Positions 1 to 8,353 of a DNA stretch of 61,100 bases are shown piece after piece. The notes beneath the pieces were generated by a model. It ran no database searches. It was not told the origin of the DNA and worked only from the letters and a program-made list of their open reading frames with translations. The first letter of the stretch is position 1, and every line of letters begins with the position of its first letter. Origin of the DNA: Pseudomonadota bacterium (GTDB taxonomy: Bacteria; Pseudomonadota; Alphaproteobacteria; UBA8366); assembly GCA_036339585.1 (NCBI GenBank), contig JAYZAS010000013.1:1-61100 (forward strand). The letters run 5' to 3'. Position numbers and translations under genes: made by a program.

Positions 1-147
1 TTTGTTCGAATATTTCCTATTTTAGAGCAGACGCCGTCTATTTAGTACCGACAAGAGGTGCCGCACGAGACATAATCCATCAGTTACTTTGAAAACGACA
101 AATGACGAGGCGAGTTCGACAAACATTATATTTATGGAGAAAAGGAT

Positions 148-273
148 ATGGCTAAACATTTAGATTTATCTGATGCGCATTACAAAACCCATAATGTTTT
201 TTTGCTTGAGTTGCTGAACCGTTCAACTTGTTCTTTCGCAAACCTTGGATTTAATGGAATTATTTATTCGTAA
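148..273 (+). CDS. Possible 41-residue small protein
   Basis: Not recognised. A 41-codon frame opens with ATG directly after a strong purine-rich ribosome site (GGAGAAAAGG, about 3-12 bases upstream) and ends with TAA. The last ten bases overlap the 3' end of the convergent dioxygenase gene. The peptide is mixed, with a short hydrophobic stretch (VFLLELL) near residue 18 and one Cys. It could be a real small protein or the surviving 5' end of a truncated gene. The good ribosome site is the main support; no homology was recognised. Confidence 0.3.
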   Translation: MAKHLDLSDAHYKTHNVFLLELLNRSTCSFANLGFNGIIYS

Positions 274-1130
274 ACATCCGTGTAACCGACGGTGGTACGC
301 CACATCATACGCCGCATCGGTAATTCATAATCATGGATAGCGAGATGCTGAACCGCGCAATTATCCCACATCAAAATATCGCCCACCTGCCATTTATGTC
401 GATAAATGAATTCTTCGCGAATAACGGTCATTGCTAGCTCGTCAATCAATGACACAGCATCCTCAGTCTCCATGCCATCAATATCAACGCACTCTCCCTT
501 AAAAACGTAGAGCGCCTTTTTGCCCGTGTAGGGGTGGGTCCGCACAGCCGGGTGTCTTATCACCGGCACCGACTTACGTTTGTCATTATCCTGTTTACCG
601 CTTCCTGTTTCACGACGACGGCCTAGCACGTCATGCACGACTTGCTTGCCTTTGAGGCTTTCCTTGATTTCATCGCTTAGAGACTCATAAGCCCTAACGC
701 CGCTAGCAAATAAAGTATCACCTAAAATCGTGCCATCTTCCGTTACCGGCACTTCCTTTGCGTGCAATACAGTCGCCCGCGGCGGATTTTTTTCGAATGA
801 CATATCGGAATGCCAAACTACCCCAGCATCGGCGTGGCCAATGTCCCTGCCGTCTTCTTGAATGTTTGAGACATATAAAATTTCGGGATGACCAGGCATG
901 GCGTAGTTATTTAGGTACAAGTTTTGGGGCTCACCATAGCGACTGGCATAAGCAACAAATGTCGTAGGATCCAAATTCTGATTGCGAATACAAATAACGG
1001 AATGCTCGTTGAAGGCTGATTCAATTGCCAAAAAGGTTTCATCAGCTAGTGGTTTGGACAGGTCAACGCCAAGCACTTCTGCGCCCAACGCATCACCGGA
1101 GGGCACAATTTCAATTAAGGTTTCTCCCAC
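264..1130 (-). CDS. TauD/TfdA-family 2-oxoglutarate-dependent dioxygenase (copy A)
   Basis: Non-haem Fe(II)/2-oxoglutarate dioxygenase of the taurine/2,4-D dioxygenase family, cytoplasmic. These enzymes hydroxylate a substrate next to a leaving group, for example releasing sulfite from sulfonates. Visible features are the N-terminal GAEVLGVDLSKPL signature, the facial-triad HxD in VVWHSDMSF, the distal His in DNCAVQHLAIHDY and the closing Arg in MRRMMWRTTV that binds 2-oxoglutarate. An ATG exists at 1172, but the GTG at 1130 has GGGAG six bases upstream and gives the usual family N-terminus (288 aa), so it is preferred. It is most like copy D (28131-28976), sharing the WDNC..QH and LMWRTTV-type ends. 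The substrate is unknown. Confidence 0.9.
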   Translation of the reverse strand: MGETLIEIVPSGDALGAEVLGVDLSKPLADETFLAIESAFNEHSVICIRNQNLDPTTFVAYASRYGEPQNLYLNNYAMPGHPEILYVSNIQEDGRDIGHADAGVVWHSDMSFEKNPPRATVLHAKEVPVTEDGTILGDTLFASGVRAYESLSDEIKESLKGKQVVHDVLGRRRETGSGKQDNDKRKSVPVIRHPAVRTHPYTGKKALYVFKGECVDIDGMETEDAVSLIDELAMTVIREEFIYRHKWQVGDILMWDNCAVQHLAIHDYELPMRRMMWRTTVGYTDVYE

Positions 1131-1369
1131 TATGATCTCCCAAGATAACGTCCTAAAAACTTGCGCATCCATAACCAGGATACCATAGAATGGTAATCAA
1201 ATCGCGTTTTTTATTATGAGTGTTAACCACCTACTAGACAAAATGTACAGCGAGAAGGATGGACATATAAAGAAGAAGCCGAAAGGATATTACCTAGCGA
1301 CGTGTCATTTTTTTGTAGTCGCTCTCTTTAGCCTTGCACCCGTCTTATCCAGTTTGGAAGAAGCACACT

Positions 1370-1891
1370 TCACCAAAATCGCCACCATCCATAAAGCTTC
1401 CAAGGTTTCCACCATGGGACAGAAATATTCATCATCTTTTGAGCTCCATAATGCCCCTGTTCTGCCGCAATTTTCCAATACTTTCTCGCCATTATTCTGT
1501 CCGTTGGAAAGTCGCCTCCTCCGAGTGCTCCAATGTAAATACCACCAAGTTTATAAGCAGCATCCTTATCACCATTATCAGCAGCAATTATAAGCTTCGC
1601 ATCTGAATGACCCTGTTCAGCAGCAAGCTTGTACCACTTCATTGAAATCTTATTGTTTTTTGGTACACCGAGGCCGTGTCTGTACATTAGGCCCATTTTG
1701 CCTTCGGCAGCGGCATCTCCCTTTTCAGCAAGTGGTATCCATTCACGCAAGGCAGCAGCAAAATTACCGCTTCTATATGCATCAAGCCCTTTTTGGAAAT
1801 CAGCACCTGCAGACAACCCCACACTTCCAAAAAGCACGGCAATCGTCAAACAGAGTATTGTGGCGTATTGTCCTAAGGATGATTTGTTCAC
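1370..1891 (-). CDS. Secreted Sel1-repeat (TPR-like) protein
   Basis: Small exported alpha-solenoid protein. After a hydrophobic signal segment (about residues 7-30, ending near SAGA) come Sel1-like repeats with the usual signatures (AALREWIPLAEKGDAAAEGKMG; MYRHGLGVPKNN; WYKLAAEQGH; YWKIAAEQGHYGAQ). The GTG at 1891 is chosen because it has AAGGAGATGAAATT directly upstream; a TTG 12 codons earlier extends the frame. The C-terminus is unusually tryptophan-rich (VPWWKPWKLYGWWRFW). Sel1 proteins usually act as protein-interaction scaffolds. Two paralogues lie at 10240 and 10693. No specific function can be assigned. Confidence 0.8.
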   Translation of the reverse strand: MNKSSLGQYATILCLTIAVLFGSVGLSAGADFQKGLDAYRSGNFAAALREWIPLAEKGDAAAEGKMGLMYRHGLGVPKNNKISMKWYKLAAEQGHSDAKLIIAADNGDKDAAYKLGGIYIGALGGGDFPTDRIMARKYWKIAAEQGHYGAQKMMNISVPWWKPWKLYGWWRFW

Positions 1892-1945
1892 AATTTCATC
1901 TCCTTCAGGCGAAGTGGACTTGGTCAACTATGTCCGCAGTCCTAA

Positions 1946-2149
1946 AACGAAGACTATCCACAGTGGTTACAAAAGCAACAGGAATTATGGGCTCCCATAG
2001 ATGTCCTTAAGAAGGGGAGCCAGCAGGAAAACACGATGCTAAACGGCCAATTCTGGTTTATTGAACCCGAATATGAAGAAGATATTCTCACGGAACTCAG
2101 ACGACGTGGGTTGAAGGTTTTAAAGAGAGATGATCTCTTTTTCTATTAA
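1946..2149 (+). pseudogene. Decayed gene remnant, unrecognised
   Basis: From 1946 to the TAA at 2147 an open frame without a good start reads as ordinary protein, ending FWFIEPEYEEDILTELRRRG and then LKVLKRDDLFFY. The only ATG is at 2036 (37 residues) and has no convincing ribosome site. Acidic and basic residues alternate as in a folded domain, and the frame is closed upstream by TAA at 1943. It is most simply the 3' end of a lost gene; a genuine 37-residue protein is the alternative. The family is not recognised. Confidence 0.3.
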
Positions 2150-2447
2150 GGATTTTTGCGATGGTAAATGCTCAATAATAAAAAATGAAATGCAACGTGT
2201 GATTCAAAATAGCAATATACTTGCTGGAACATTAAAAAATCCGCCGCGATGGGAGAGGTAAAAGATAAAAAATTTTTAAATTGGCAAAAATGGCTGAATA
2301 GTTTTTATTTTCCCATTTACTATATTTGGTCTGTTATCTTGTGTTAACGTCGGTGGTATTGGCAAGGCCATTCAGGGTAATGGCCCTCAGTGGAGTAAAA
2401 TGTCATGGCAAAAAACACGAATTAACTTTTGATGTTGGAAGTGGCAT
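2150..2447. other. Intergenic stretch with one weak small frame
   Basis: About 300 bases, AT-rich, without a convincing gene. The only item of note is a 32-codon frame at 2249-2347 on the plus strand (MGEVKDKKFLNWQKWL start, then an aromatic-rich hydrophobic tail). It could be a membrane peptide but has no clear ribosome site. The promoter for the 2448 gene presumably lies here. Confidence 0.3.
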
Positions 2448-2732
2448 ATGAGTGACACTTGGATGATTTATGGTGTTCAGTTGTTTACAATATTCGTATC
2501 TTCAGGCTTGGCACTCTCATCTGTAGCAGTATGCGGACGTTGGTGGGTTGGTTTTCAACTTAAAAGAAATGCCAAAAATAAAGAACCGGAACCTTTGGAT
2601 GAGAACATAAAAGATTTTGTTCTCACCCCGCCACAGATGGTTCTTGCTACAATTGGTTTTACTTTTCTGTATATCTTTCTGGCGCACAAATACATTGAAC
2701 CATACATGGTCAGTCTTATCTTGGGTCGATAG
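2448..2732 (+). CDS. Small two-helix membrane protein, unknown
   Basis: Not recognised. A 94-residue protein with two predicted membrane helices, about residues 8-28 (VQLFTIFVSSGLALSSVAV) and 64-84 (MVLATIGFTFLYIFLAHKY), joined by a charged loop containing KNKEPEPLDENIKDF. GGAAG sits about ten bases before the ATG. It is the only gene on this strand between convergent neighbours, so it is probably transcribed alone. Confidence 0.6.
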   Translation: MSDTWMIYGVQLFTIFVSSGLALSSVAVCGRWWVGFQLKRNAKNKEPEPLDENIKDFVLTPPQMVLATIGFTFLYIFLAHKYIEPYMVSLILGR

Positions 2733-2922
2733 TTGGTCACATTTGTCCTTTTTTGATTAAGGTAGCAGGAGATTCGATTAATGAATATCTCCCTGAAATT
2801 ATCAGGATTACTATTGCATGCGTTTTAGATGCGATAAATCATGAAAAAACGGGTAATTTTGATTAAGGTCGGAAGTTACCAGATAGTAAGAATTATTATG
2901 ATCTCGTTGAAACACAGGAAGA

Positions 2923-3645
2923 CTAAATGGCCGTCATTGTTTTGACTTCTGCCATTATCTTTCTAAATTTTTTTATGAGATAAATGAGAACCCCAATCCA
3001 AAAAAGTATTGATACGATTTTTAGGGGGTCGCTGGCATTGTGGTGGTCAAAAGTCATAAGAGGCCAATTATACAAACCATGAATGATTATCGGGAGAATT
3101 AAGGCTCTTTTTATTGTCTCCCAAGTGAAGTACTTTTTCTTGAGTGTTTGTTTGCCCCTCTTCAGCAGGCCGTAACCTAATATCGCTCCACAAATTGCAT
3201 GCATCGGAACCGCTGTAAATGCTCTCGCAATGCCGACCTCAAGGCCGTATTGATAAACATACATTACGTTTTCTATGGCAGCGAAACCGATCGAAATCAT
3301 TGCTCCGTAAAATATAAAATCATAGGGCTCATCTGCTTCTTCTGAATTTATATAACGTCTCAAGAAGACAAATTTGAAAAATTCTTCGGGTATGGCTGCC
3401 AAGAAAAATGCAAAGATAAAACCAGAAACCAACGAATTGTTTTGAAATATTCCGCCAAGTATCGGCGTTAAGAGAAGCAATGGCGCTAAAAATAATCCAG
3501 CAATTAGCAAAACGGGGAGACAAACTAAGGCGCCAGACAAAATTGCCTTGACCGTATGAAGCATCGGTTCGGGGTTCTTATCATTCTTATAAAACCAGGC
3601 AGCCACTATTATAGGCGGACCTAAAGCTAAAAGGAGATATATCAA
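2923..3645 (-). CDS. PrsW-family intramembrane metalloprotease
   Basis: Polytopic inner-membrane protease of the PrsW (glutamic-type CPBP/Abi-related) clan. Members cleave membrane proteins such as anti-sigma factors, though that target is known only for the Bacillus enzyme. The hallmarks are visible: EExxK at residues 87-91 (PEEFFKF), EN at 125-126 inside a helix, His149 (VPMHAICG) and His189 (IIIHGLYNW). There are about seven hydrophobic helices. Length (240 aa) is normal. No sigma or anti-sigma gene is adjacent, so the substrate cannot be inferred. A perfect palindrome (3704-3717) lies in its upstream region. Confidence 0.85.
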   Translation of the reverse strand: MIYLLLALGPPIIVAAWFYKNDKNPEPMLHTVKAILSGALVCLPVLLIAGLFLAPLLLLTPILGGIFQNNSLVSGFIFAFFLAAIPEEFFKFVFLRRYINSEEADEPYDFIFYGAMISIGFAAIENVMYVYQYGLEVGIARAFTAVPMHAICGAILGYGLLKRGKQTLKKKYFTWETIKRALILPIIIHGLYNWPLMTFDHHNASDPLKIVSILFWIGVLIYLIKKFRKIMAEVKTMTAI

Positions 3646-3703
3646 ATCCCGGATCCCTCTGGTACGAGCTCTGCAAGTCCTGCAGAAATATGCTGGAGTA
3701 TAG

Positions 3704-3717
3704 ACCCTGATCAGGGT
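3704..3717. promoter_or_regulatory. 14-bp perfect palindrome upstream of the PrsW gene
   Basis: ACCCTGATCAGGGT is exactly self-complementary and lies about 60 bases upstream of the prsW-like start, where an operator would be expected. No regulator for it is known. It could also be chance. Confidence 0.3.
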
Positions 3718-3776
3718 TGTACGAAAGGTCAGATAGAAGATAAAAAAACATGCCTTAGGAACCCCTGAGAAGCGAT

Positions 3777-3800
3777 ACCCCTACTGAAAACAGTAGGGGT
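3777..3800. terminator. Perfect 10-bp hairpin, likely transcription terminator
   Basis: ACCCCTACTG, an AAAA loop, then CAGTAGGGGT: a perfect 10-base-pair stem between the 3' end of the CMD-family gene and the 5' region of the PrsW gene, both on the minus strand. No U-tract directly follows on either strand (a T7 run appears about 28 bases further on, minus strand), so intrinsic termination is plausible but not textbook. Confidence 0.5.
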
Positions 3801-3893
3801 TCGATCACGATAATTATGTTGGTCCTTTTGGAAAGTTTGATTTTCCCGCAGCTTTATTCTGCCGGATCCTAATGCGTCGATGGCACTGTTTAA

Positions 3894-4274
3894 TTACTCT
3901 GCATCAAGTTCCTTGAAAACCAAATTGGCAATGCGGAAACACGAAACCGCCGCTGGAACACCACAATAGATACCAACAACGTGAATAAGCGAGCGCACTT
4001 CGTCGCGGGTAACTCCTGTACGCACTGAACCGCGTAGATGCAATTCCCACTCGTCCATTCGGTTCAGAGCTGCGATCATCACCAGGTTCATTATCGAACG
4101 GGTTTTCTTGTCGAATGTATCGTCACCCCAACCAAAACCCCAACACCATTCGGTCATTGCCTCTTGAAATGGCTTGTTGAAATCATTTGCCTCCATGAGT
4201 GCTCCTTGCACTCGCTCCTCTCCTAGCACTGCGGTACGTTGTTTAACGCCGAGATTAAATCGTTCCTTATCCAT
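3894..4274 (-). CDS. Carboxymuconolactone decarboxylase (CMD)-family protein
   Basis: Cytoplasmic all-alpha CMD-fold protein of 126 residues, like PcaC (4-carboxymuconolactone decarboxylase, protocatechuate branch of the beta-ketoadipate pathway). Visible: FNKPFQEAMTEWCWGFGW, then DKKTRSIMNLVMIAAL and the HVVGIYCGVPAA segment typical of PcaC-like members. It lacks the CxxC pair of AhpD peroxidases. The ATG at 4274 is chosen because GAGGAAA precedes it; an upstream in-frame codon adds 19 non-conserved residues. It is divergent from the PrpF-like isomerase, so a shared role in degrading an aromatic acid is possible but not shown. Confidence 0.8.
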   Translation of the reverse strand: MDKERFNLGVKQRTAVLGEERVQGALMEANDFNKPFQEAMTEWCWGFGWGDDTFDKKTRSIMNLVMIAALNRMDEWELHLRGSVRTGVTRDEVRSLIHVVGIYCGVPAAVSCFRIANLVFKELDAE

Positions 4275-4595
4275 AATAAATTTCCTCTTGTTGAAGTAAA
4301 TTATTGCATTCCAAAAAAATCGTCGAGACATTCGGCGCTTGGTTGCGGAATGTCAATCGCGCGAAGTCGGAACCGTACTCGTTTGATTAAGGGTTGGTTT
4401 CTTTGCCTGAAAAAAACACATTTATACAAAACTCTCTTTAATAGCAGTCTCATTTTTGCAAAAGGGTTAGCAGCATAAGACGATGACATACCGTGCTTGG
4501 AGTGATGTAAAATAATTGCTTGATCCATTATAGGTTTGCAGGCTTAGAATAAGGACATATTGGTAATGTTCTTAGAGAATGGAATGGAGAGGTTC
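4275..4595. other. Divergent intergenic region between CMD and PrpF-like genes
   Basis: About 320 bases holding the 5' regions of two divergent genes. No strong palindrome or recognisable promoter stood out. Two short frames here do not look coding. Confidence 0.4.
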
Positions 4596-5762
4596 ATGTC
4601 TGATCCTGTGCGCTGCATGATCCTTCGCGGAGGAACGAGCAAAGGCATATATCTAAGGGAATCGGATTTGTCTTCAGAGCCTGGTGAGCGCGATAAGACT
4701 ATCCTGAGGATATTTGGCTCACCAGACAAACGTCAGATCAATGGCCTTGGCGGTGCTGACCCTCTTACAAGTAAGGTTTGTGTTATTGGACCGCCCCCTA
4801 TAGATAACCCACGGGCAAACGATGCTCAGCTTACCTATACTTTTGGTCAGGTAGAGATTGATAAACCAGAAGTGGATTATCGATCACTATGCGGTAATCT
4901 AACCTCTGGGGTCGGTGCGTTCGCTATTTGGGAAAAAATGGTGGAAGCTGTCTCTCCTGTAACAACACTGCGTATTTACAATACTAATCTGGACCGGATG
5001 TTGTACGTTGAGGTCCCTGTTGAAAATGGTTGTCCAGTTGAAATAGGGAACTTCTCTATTCCCGGCGTGCCCGGCACCGGTGCGCGCATACAAGTGGACT
5101 TTTCTGACACTGCTGGTGCTAGTGCTGGGGCACTCCTGCCGACAGGTAATTCAATCGATGTATTGGACGTGCCCGGTGTTGGGAAAATCGAGGTTTCATT
5201 GGTCGACATTGGAAATGCACATGTTTTTCTGCGTGCCGTTGACTTAGGGTTAACAGGAGCCGAAACGGCGGCTGAAATAGATGCTAATGTAGAGCTGACC
5301 GATAAGTTAGAAAATATTCGTGCCCATGGGGCAGCTATTATGGGAATGATTAAGGGACCGGAGTATAGTCGAGAAGAAAGCCCCGCGACGCCCTTGATCG
5401 GTATGATTGGCGTGGCCCAGGATTACGAAAATGTGATTGGTGGCGTTACGGTCATGGCCCATGAGTGTGACTTTGTCTCCCGCTTGATGTTCATGCAGCA
5501 GATGCACAAGACGTATGCAGGCACCAGCACAGTGTGCACCGGCGTTGCAAGCAGACTTCCAGGCACAATCGTTAATGAGGCGTGCAGACCTGAAACATTA
5601 GATAATAAAACTGTACGTATCGGTCATCCCGCAGGTGTTATCGAAACCGAAACAGAGGTGGAGGTAAAGGGCAATGAATACGTGGTCAAGCGGGCAACAT
5701 TAGGTCGTACCGCAAGACGAATTATGGAGGGCCATGTTCATCTGCCTTCGCAGAATTATTAG
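4596..5762 (+). CDS. PrpF / 4-oxalomesaconate tautomerase-family isomerase
   Basis: Cytoplasmic isomerase of the PrpF fold (two diaminopimelate-epimerase-like halves). Characterised relatives isomerise aconitate in the methylcitrate cycle (PrpF) or 4-oxalomesaconate in gallate degradation (GalD). Signatures: CMILRGGTSKGIY at the N-terminus, GLGGADPLTSKV, and YRSLCGNLTSGVGAFA, which contains the Cys-Gly-Asn active-site loop. The ATG at 4596 has GGAGAGG just upstream; the frame is open 12 codons earlier. With a CMD-family gene next door, an aromatic-acid role is favoured over methylcitrate, but no prpBCD or gal genes are in the window. Confidence 0.85.
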   Translation: MSDPVRCMILRGGTSKGIYLRESDLSSEPGERDKTILRIFGSPDKRQINGLGGADPLTSKVCVIGPPPIDNPRANDAQLTYTFGQVEIDKPEVDYRSLCGNLTSGVGAFAIWEKMVEAVSPVTTLRIYNTNLDRMLYVEVPVENGCPVEIGNFSIPGVPGTGARIQVDFSDTAGASAGALLPTGNSIDVLDVPGVGKIEVSLVDIGNAHVFLRAVDLGLTGAETAAEIDANVELTDKLENIRAHGAAIMGMIKGPEYSREESPATPLIGMIGVAQDYENVIGGVTVMAHECDFVSRLMFMQQMHKTYAGTSTVCTGVASRLPGTIVNEACRPETLDNKTVRIGHPAGVIETETEVEVKGNEYVVKRATLGRTARRIMEGHVHLPSQNY

Positions 5763-5886
5763 TTGTTTATAGGTGCTGAGATAGTTGTGGGTGCGCAGCA
5801 TCCCATTAATTGTCTGCTGTTAGTAGCAGTATTCTGAAGCGAAGGCGGCACAATGGGTTTGTCTTGAAAAAATAGCCGTCATTAAA

Positions 5887-6105
5887 CTAATATTTATTAT
5901 TTTGTTTCAGTAATATACTGGCTAAACCTATTAAAATAGTTAAAGCGTTTTGTTTAATGCCCTCCCACATTTGTGGTGTCATCGGTGAGCCCCCTGCTGC
6001 ACAGTTTGGTGTAATAATCAGAGCACTCGCTTTATTTTCCTCTATGGTGTTGAGATGATTTAGCCATTCAAAGCCTATTAAAAATATCTTTCTAAAAGTA
6101 TGAAC
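5887..6105 (-). pseudogene. 3' remnant of an unrecognised gene
   Basis: A 72-codon frame closed upstream by TAG (6106-6108) and lacking any ATG, GTG or TTG start near its beginning. It nevertheless reads as real protein: FLIGFEWLNHLNTIEE, then ASALIITPNCAAGGSPM, then a hydrophobic amphipathic end. Codon use and composition resemble the surrounding genes. It is best explained as the C-terminal part of a decayed gene, which accounts for most of the otherwise empty 5763-6174 gap. I could not identify the family. Confidence 0.4.
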
Positions 6106-6174
6106 CTAAATGGATCTAATTGAACTATTTCTAATCTATTGAGTTGTGAGACGTGCCTAGATAAAGGCTAGAAT

Positions 6175-6837
6175 CTACATGGCGGGAATGAGGATCTTCT
6201 TCCCATTTATGACAAGGAAATCATCTATTATTTGAATTTTGTGTGCCTGACGATCCCCCAGCAAAACTTTGCCGACTTTGTTGAGGTGAAGCCTTTTTTT
6301 CTGTGATTTGTCGATTTTTGGATTTGAATATTTGGCAAAATTTTGTGCGGTGTTTTCCTTTAAATAAATTTCTTCAGTTACTTTTAAGATCAAAAGCGTT
6401 CCAAATACTCCGGAGCCTCCGCCGTTTTCGTTTACCTCTAAAAAATACAAGCCATTAGTTGTTCTACCGTGAAATATGTACGCTATCCAGCCACCCCCGC
6501 TATGATCAGCTTTTACGGAAGTTTTACCATCTGCATTTACTTGGAGAGTAACATCGGCATCACAACAATACCTATCAGCTCCCTGCGAGTCCTCAAGGTT
6601 AATTGCTACTACCTGGTCCCCATTATCAGACAACCAAGTCATTAGATCCTGAATAATTTTTGGATGAACAGGACGACCCTTAAAAACGAAATATCTCTCG
6701 AGGCAGTGTCTTTGTATGGCAATGTTGTCCGATTTTTTTTGGCATGAAGGATAAATTATTTCCTTCCCTGCACCCACACTGATACTCCCAAGAATCCACG
6801 TAGGTACAATACAAAGCGTCAAGATGAGTTTTTTCAT
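6175..6837 (-). CDS. Secreted hypothetical protein
   Basis: Not recognised. A 220-residue protein with a clear Sec signal peptide (MKKLILTLCIVPTWILGSISVGAG), so it is exported. The mature part carries Cys pairs (YPSCQKK, RHCLERY, RYCCDAD) and a beta-rich centre with many Gly (DHSGGGWIAYIF; NENGGGSGVFGT). The frame can be extended 41 codons upstream to an ATG that overlaps the stop of the amidohydrolase gene (ATGA). The signal peptide argues for the ATG at 6837, although the ribosome site there is weak. Confidence 0.65.
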   Translation of the reverse strand: MKKLILTLCIVPTWILGSISVGAGKEIIYPSCQKKSDNIAIQRHCLERYFVFKGRPVHPKIIQDLMTWLSDNGDQVVAINLEDSQGADRYCCDADVTLQVNADGKTSVKADHSGGGWIAYIFHGRTTNGLYFLEVNENGGGSGVFGTLLILKVTEEIYLKENTAQNFAKYSNPKIDKSQKKRLHLNKVGKVLLGDRQAHKIQIIDDFLVINGKKILIPAM

Positions 6838-6956
6838 TTCAATATAGTACCCAATTAAAAAGATTTTGTTTAGGGGAGGGGCCTCATGTGATTCTGCGAT
6901 AAAAAGTTTGGAACGATATGACGTTATAGAGAGTTTGCAGCTCCACATCTGGCATC

Positions 6957-8183
6957 TCATGCTTGGGGAGCAAGGATGCGGGTGACAGCATCAACATATA
7001 CCTGGGCTCCAAGTGCAATATCTTCATCTGACGTGTTTTCTGCATAGTGATGGCTTATTCCTCCAATACTTGGAATAAACATCATCGCTGCGGGTAATAC
7101 CTGGGCAATAGTTCTCGCATCATGACCAGCGCCGCTAGGCATTCTTACGTGTTTTCCAGAGGCAGAAGTCTCGGCTGCAGCTTCAATCTCACATTGCATT
7201 CTCTCGTCCATTAAAGCTGGATTACTGCGCCCCCGCATCTCTATCGAAATTTCACAGGGACCATTGTTGTCTTCGGCCTGGATAATTTTCTCAAGCAGTG
7301 ACTTAAGGTGTTTTAGAGTATTTTCATCGGCATCACGGAACTGAAATAGCATCTCAGCTGTTCCCGGTACGATGCTCGGTGCACCAGGATAGAGTGTAAT
7401 TTTACCGATGGTCCATACAGTTCTCGATCCTGCGTGCAACGGAAATTGTTGTTCGATTTGGTTATAAATGCGCATCAGAGCTGCACCTGCATCTTTACGC
7501 ATATCCATACGCGTTGTGCCGGCATGGTTTTGCATCCCGGTCGCAGTAATTTGAAATCGCCAATTCCCAACGATACTAGTGACAATTCCAATTCGGTTTC
7601 CGTCTACCTCTAAAGAACTTCCTTGTTCAATGTGAGCCTCAAACATACCGACATACCGTTCCCTATCAATTAGGGTTCTGGGTGCCGTTGCAAGTCCTGC
7701 TCGTGCAAGAGCCTCACGAAGAGGGGTTCCATCTGTGCGATTACGTGCTTTATCCAACATTTCATCAGTTAAATTACCAACTAGAGAGTTGCTGCCAATA
7801 AGTTCCCCAAAGTGTCCTTCCTCATCAGCAAACGCCATCACATCCACACCGACATCCGCTTTGTTGGATTCTGTCAGACACCTTGCAGCTTCAAGTGCAT
7901 ATACAATACCGAGTGCTCCATCCAACCAACCAGCATGATTCTGCGTTTCTAGATGAGAACCACAGAGTAGTTTTTTTCCTGGTGTTGGTGAGTAGCCAAT
8001 GACATTGGCAACGCCATCTATATGAACATCATAACGAAGCTTCGAAAGTTGTTCTCTGAGCCAGTACCGCGTTTTCATATCGTCATCAGAGAGTGTGGGG
8101 CGGTGAACGCCAGTTTTGTATTTTCCAATCTCCCTAAGGGTGTAAAGGTCTCCCAATACACGTTTTACATTTACTTGTGGCAT
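6957..8183 (-). CDS. Zn-dependent M20-family amidohydrolase (allantoate / N-carbamoyl-amino-acid hydrolase type)
   Basis: Dimetal amidohydrolase of the hydantoinase/carbamoylase branch of peptidase family M20, cytoplasmic. Members hydrolyse N-carbamoyl amino acids, allantoate or ureidoglycine. Conserved pieces: the GSHLETQNHAGWLDGALG metal site (His and Asp), MAFADEEGHFG with the Glu-Glu pair, FEAHIEQGSSLE, the NHAGTTRM dimerisation-domain His, and PSGAGHDAR with a late His in GGISHHYAE. Length is about 408 aa. The ATG at 8183 matches the family N-terminus; in-frame ATG 8222 and TTG 8249 extend it. The substrate is not decided by sequence alone. Confidence 0.85.
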   Translation of the reverse strand: MPQVNVKRVLGDLYTLREIGKYKTGVHRPTLSDDDMKTRYWLREQLSKLRYDVHIDGVANVIGYSPTPGKKLLCGSHLETQNHAGWLDGALGIVYALEAARCLTESNKADVGVDVMAFADEEGHFGELIGSNSLVGNLTDEMLDKARNRTDGTPLREALARAGLATAPRTLIDRERYVGMFEAHIEQGSSLEVDGNRIGIVTSIVGNWRFQITATGMQNHAGTTRMDMRKDAGAALMRIYNQIEQQFPLHAGSRTVWTIGKITLYPGAPSIVPGTAEMLFQFRDADENTLKHLKSLLEKIIQAEDNNGPCEISIEMRGRSNPALMDERMQCEIEAAAETSASGKHVRMPSGAGHDARTIAQVLPAAMMFIPSIGGISHHYAENTSDEDIALGAQVYVDAVTRILAPQA

Positions 8184-8353
8184 AAATAACCATAACTCCG
8201 GGATGCTAGGGTTGTCGGGCATGGAGAAAAATCGTCTGTCTTCATTCAAGTTTTAAATGAAGTGATTGAATTTTCCCCTTTATAGCGGAAATTTTCTAGT
8301 GACCATATTTTTGAATTTTTTTTGTGTCTTATATTGAATCCTTAGTGCTCGCT

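Noticed and set aside
1216-2010. Several rightward frames of 90-125 codons
   Set aside because: They are antisense to the Sel1-repeat gene, with low-complexity His/Pro/Ser composition and no family signature.
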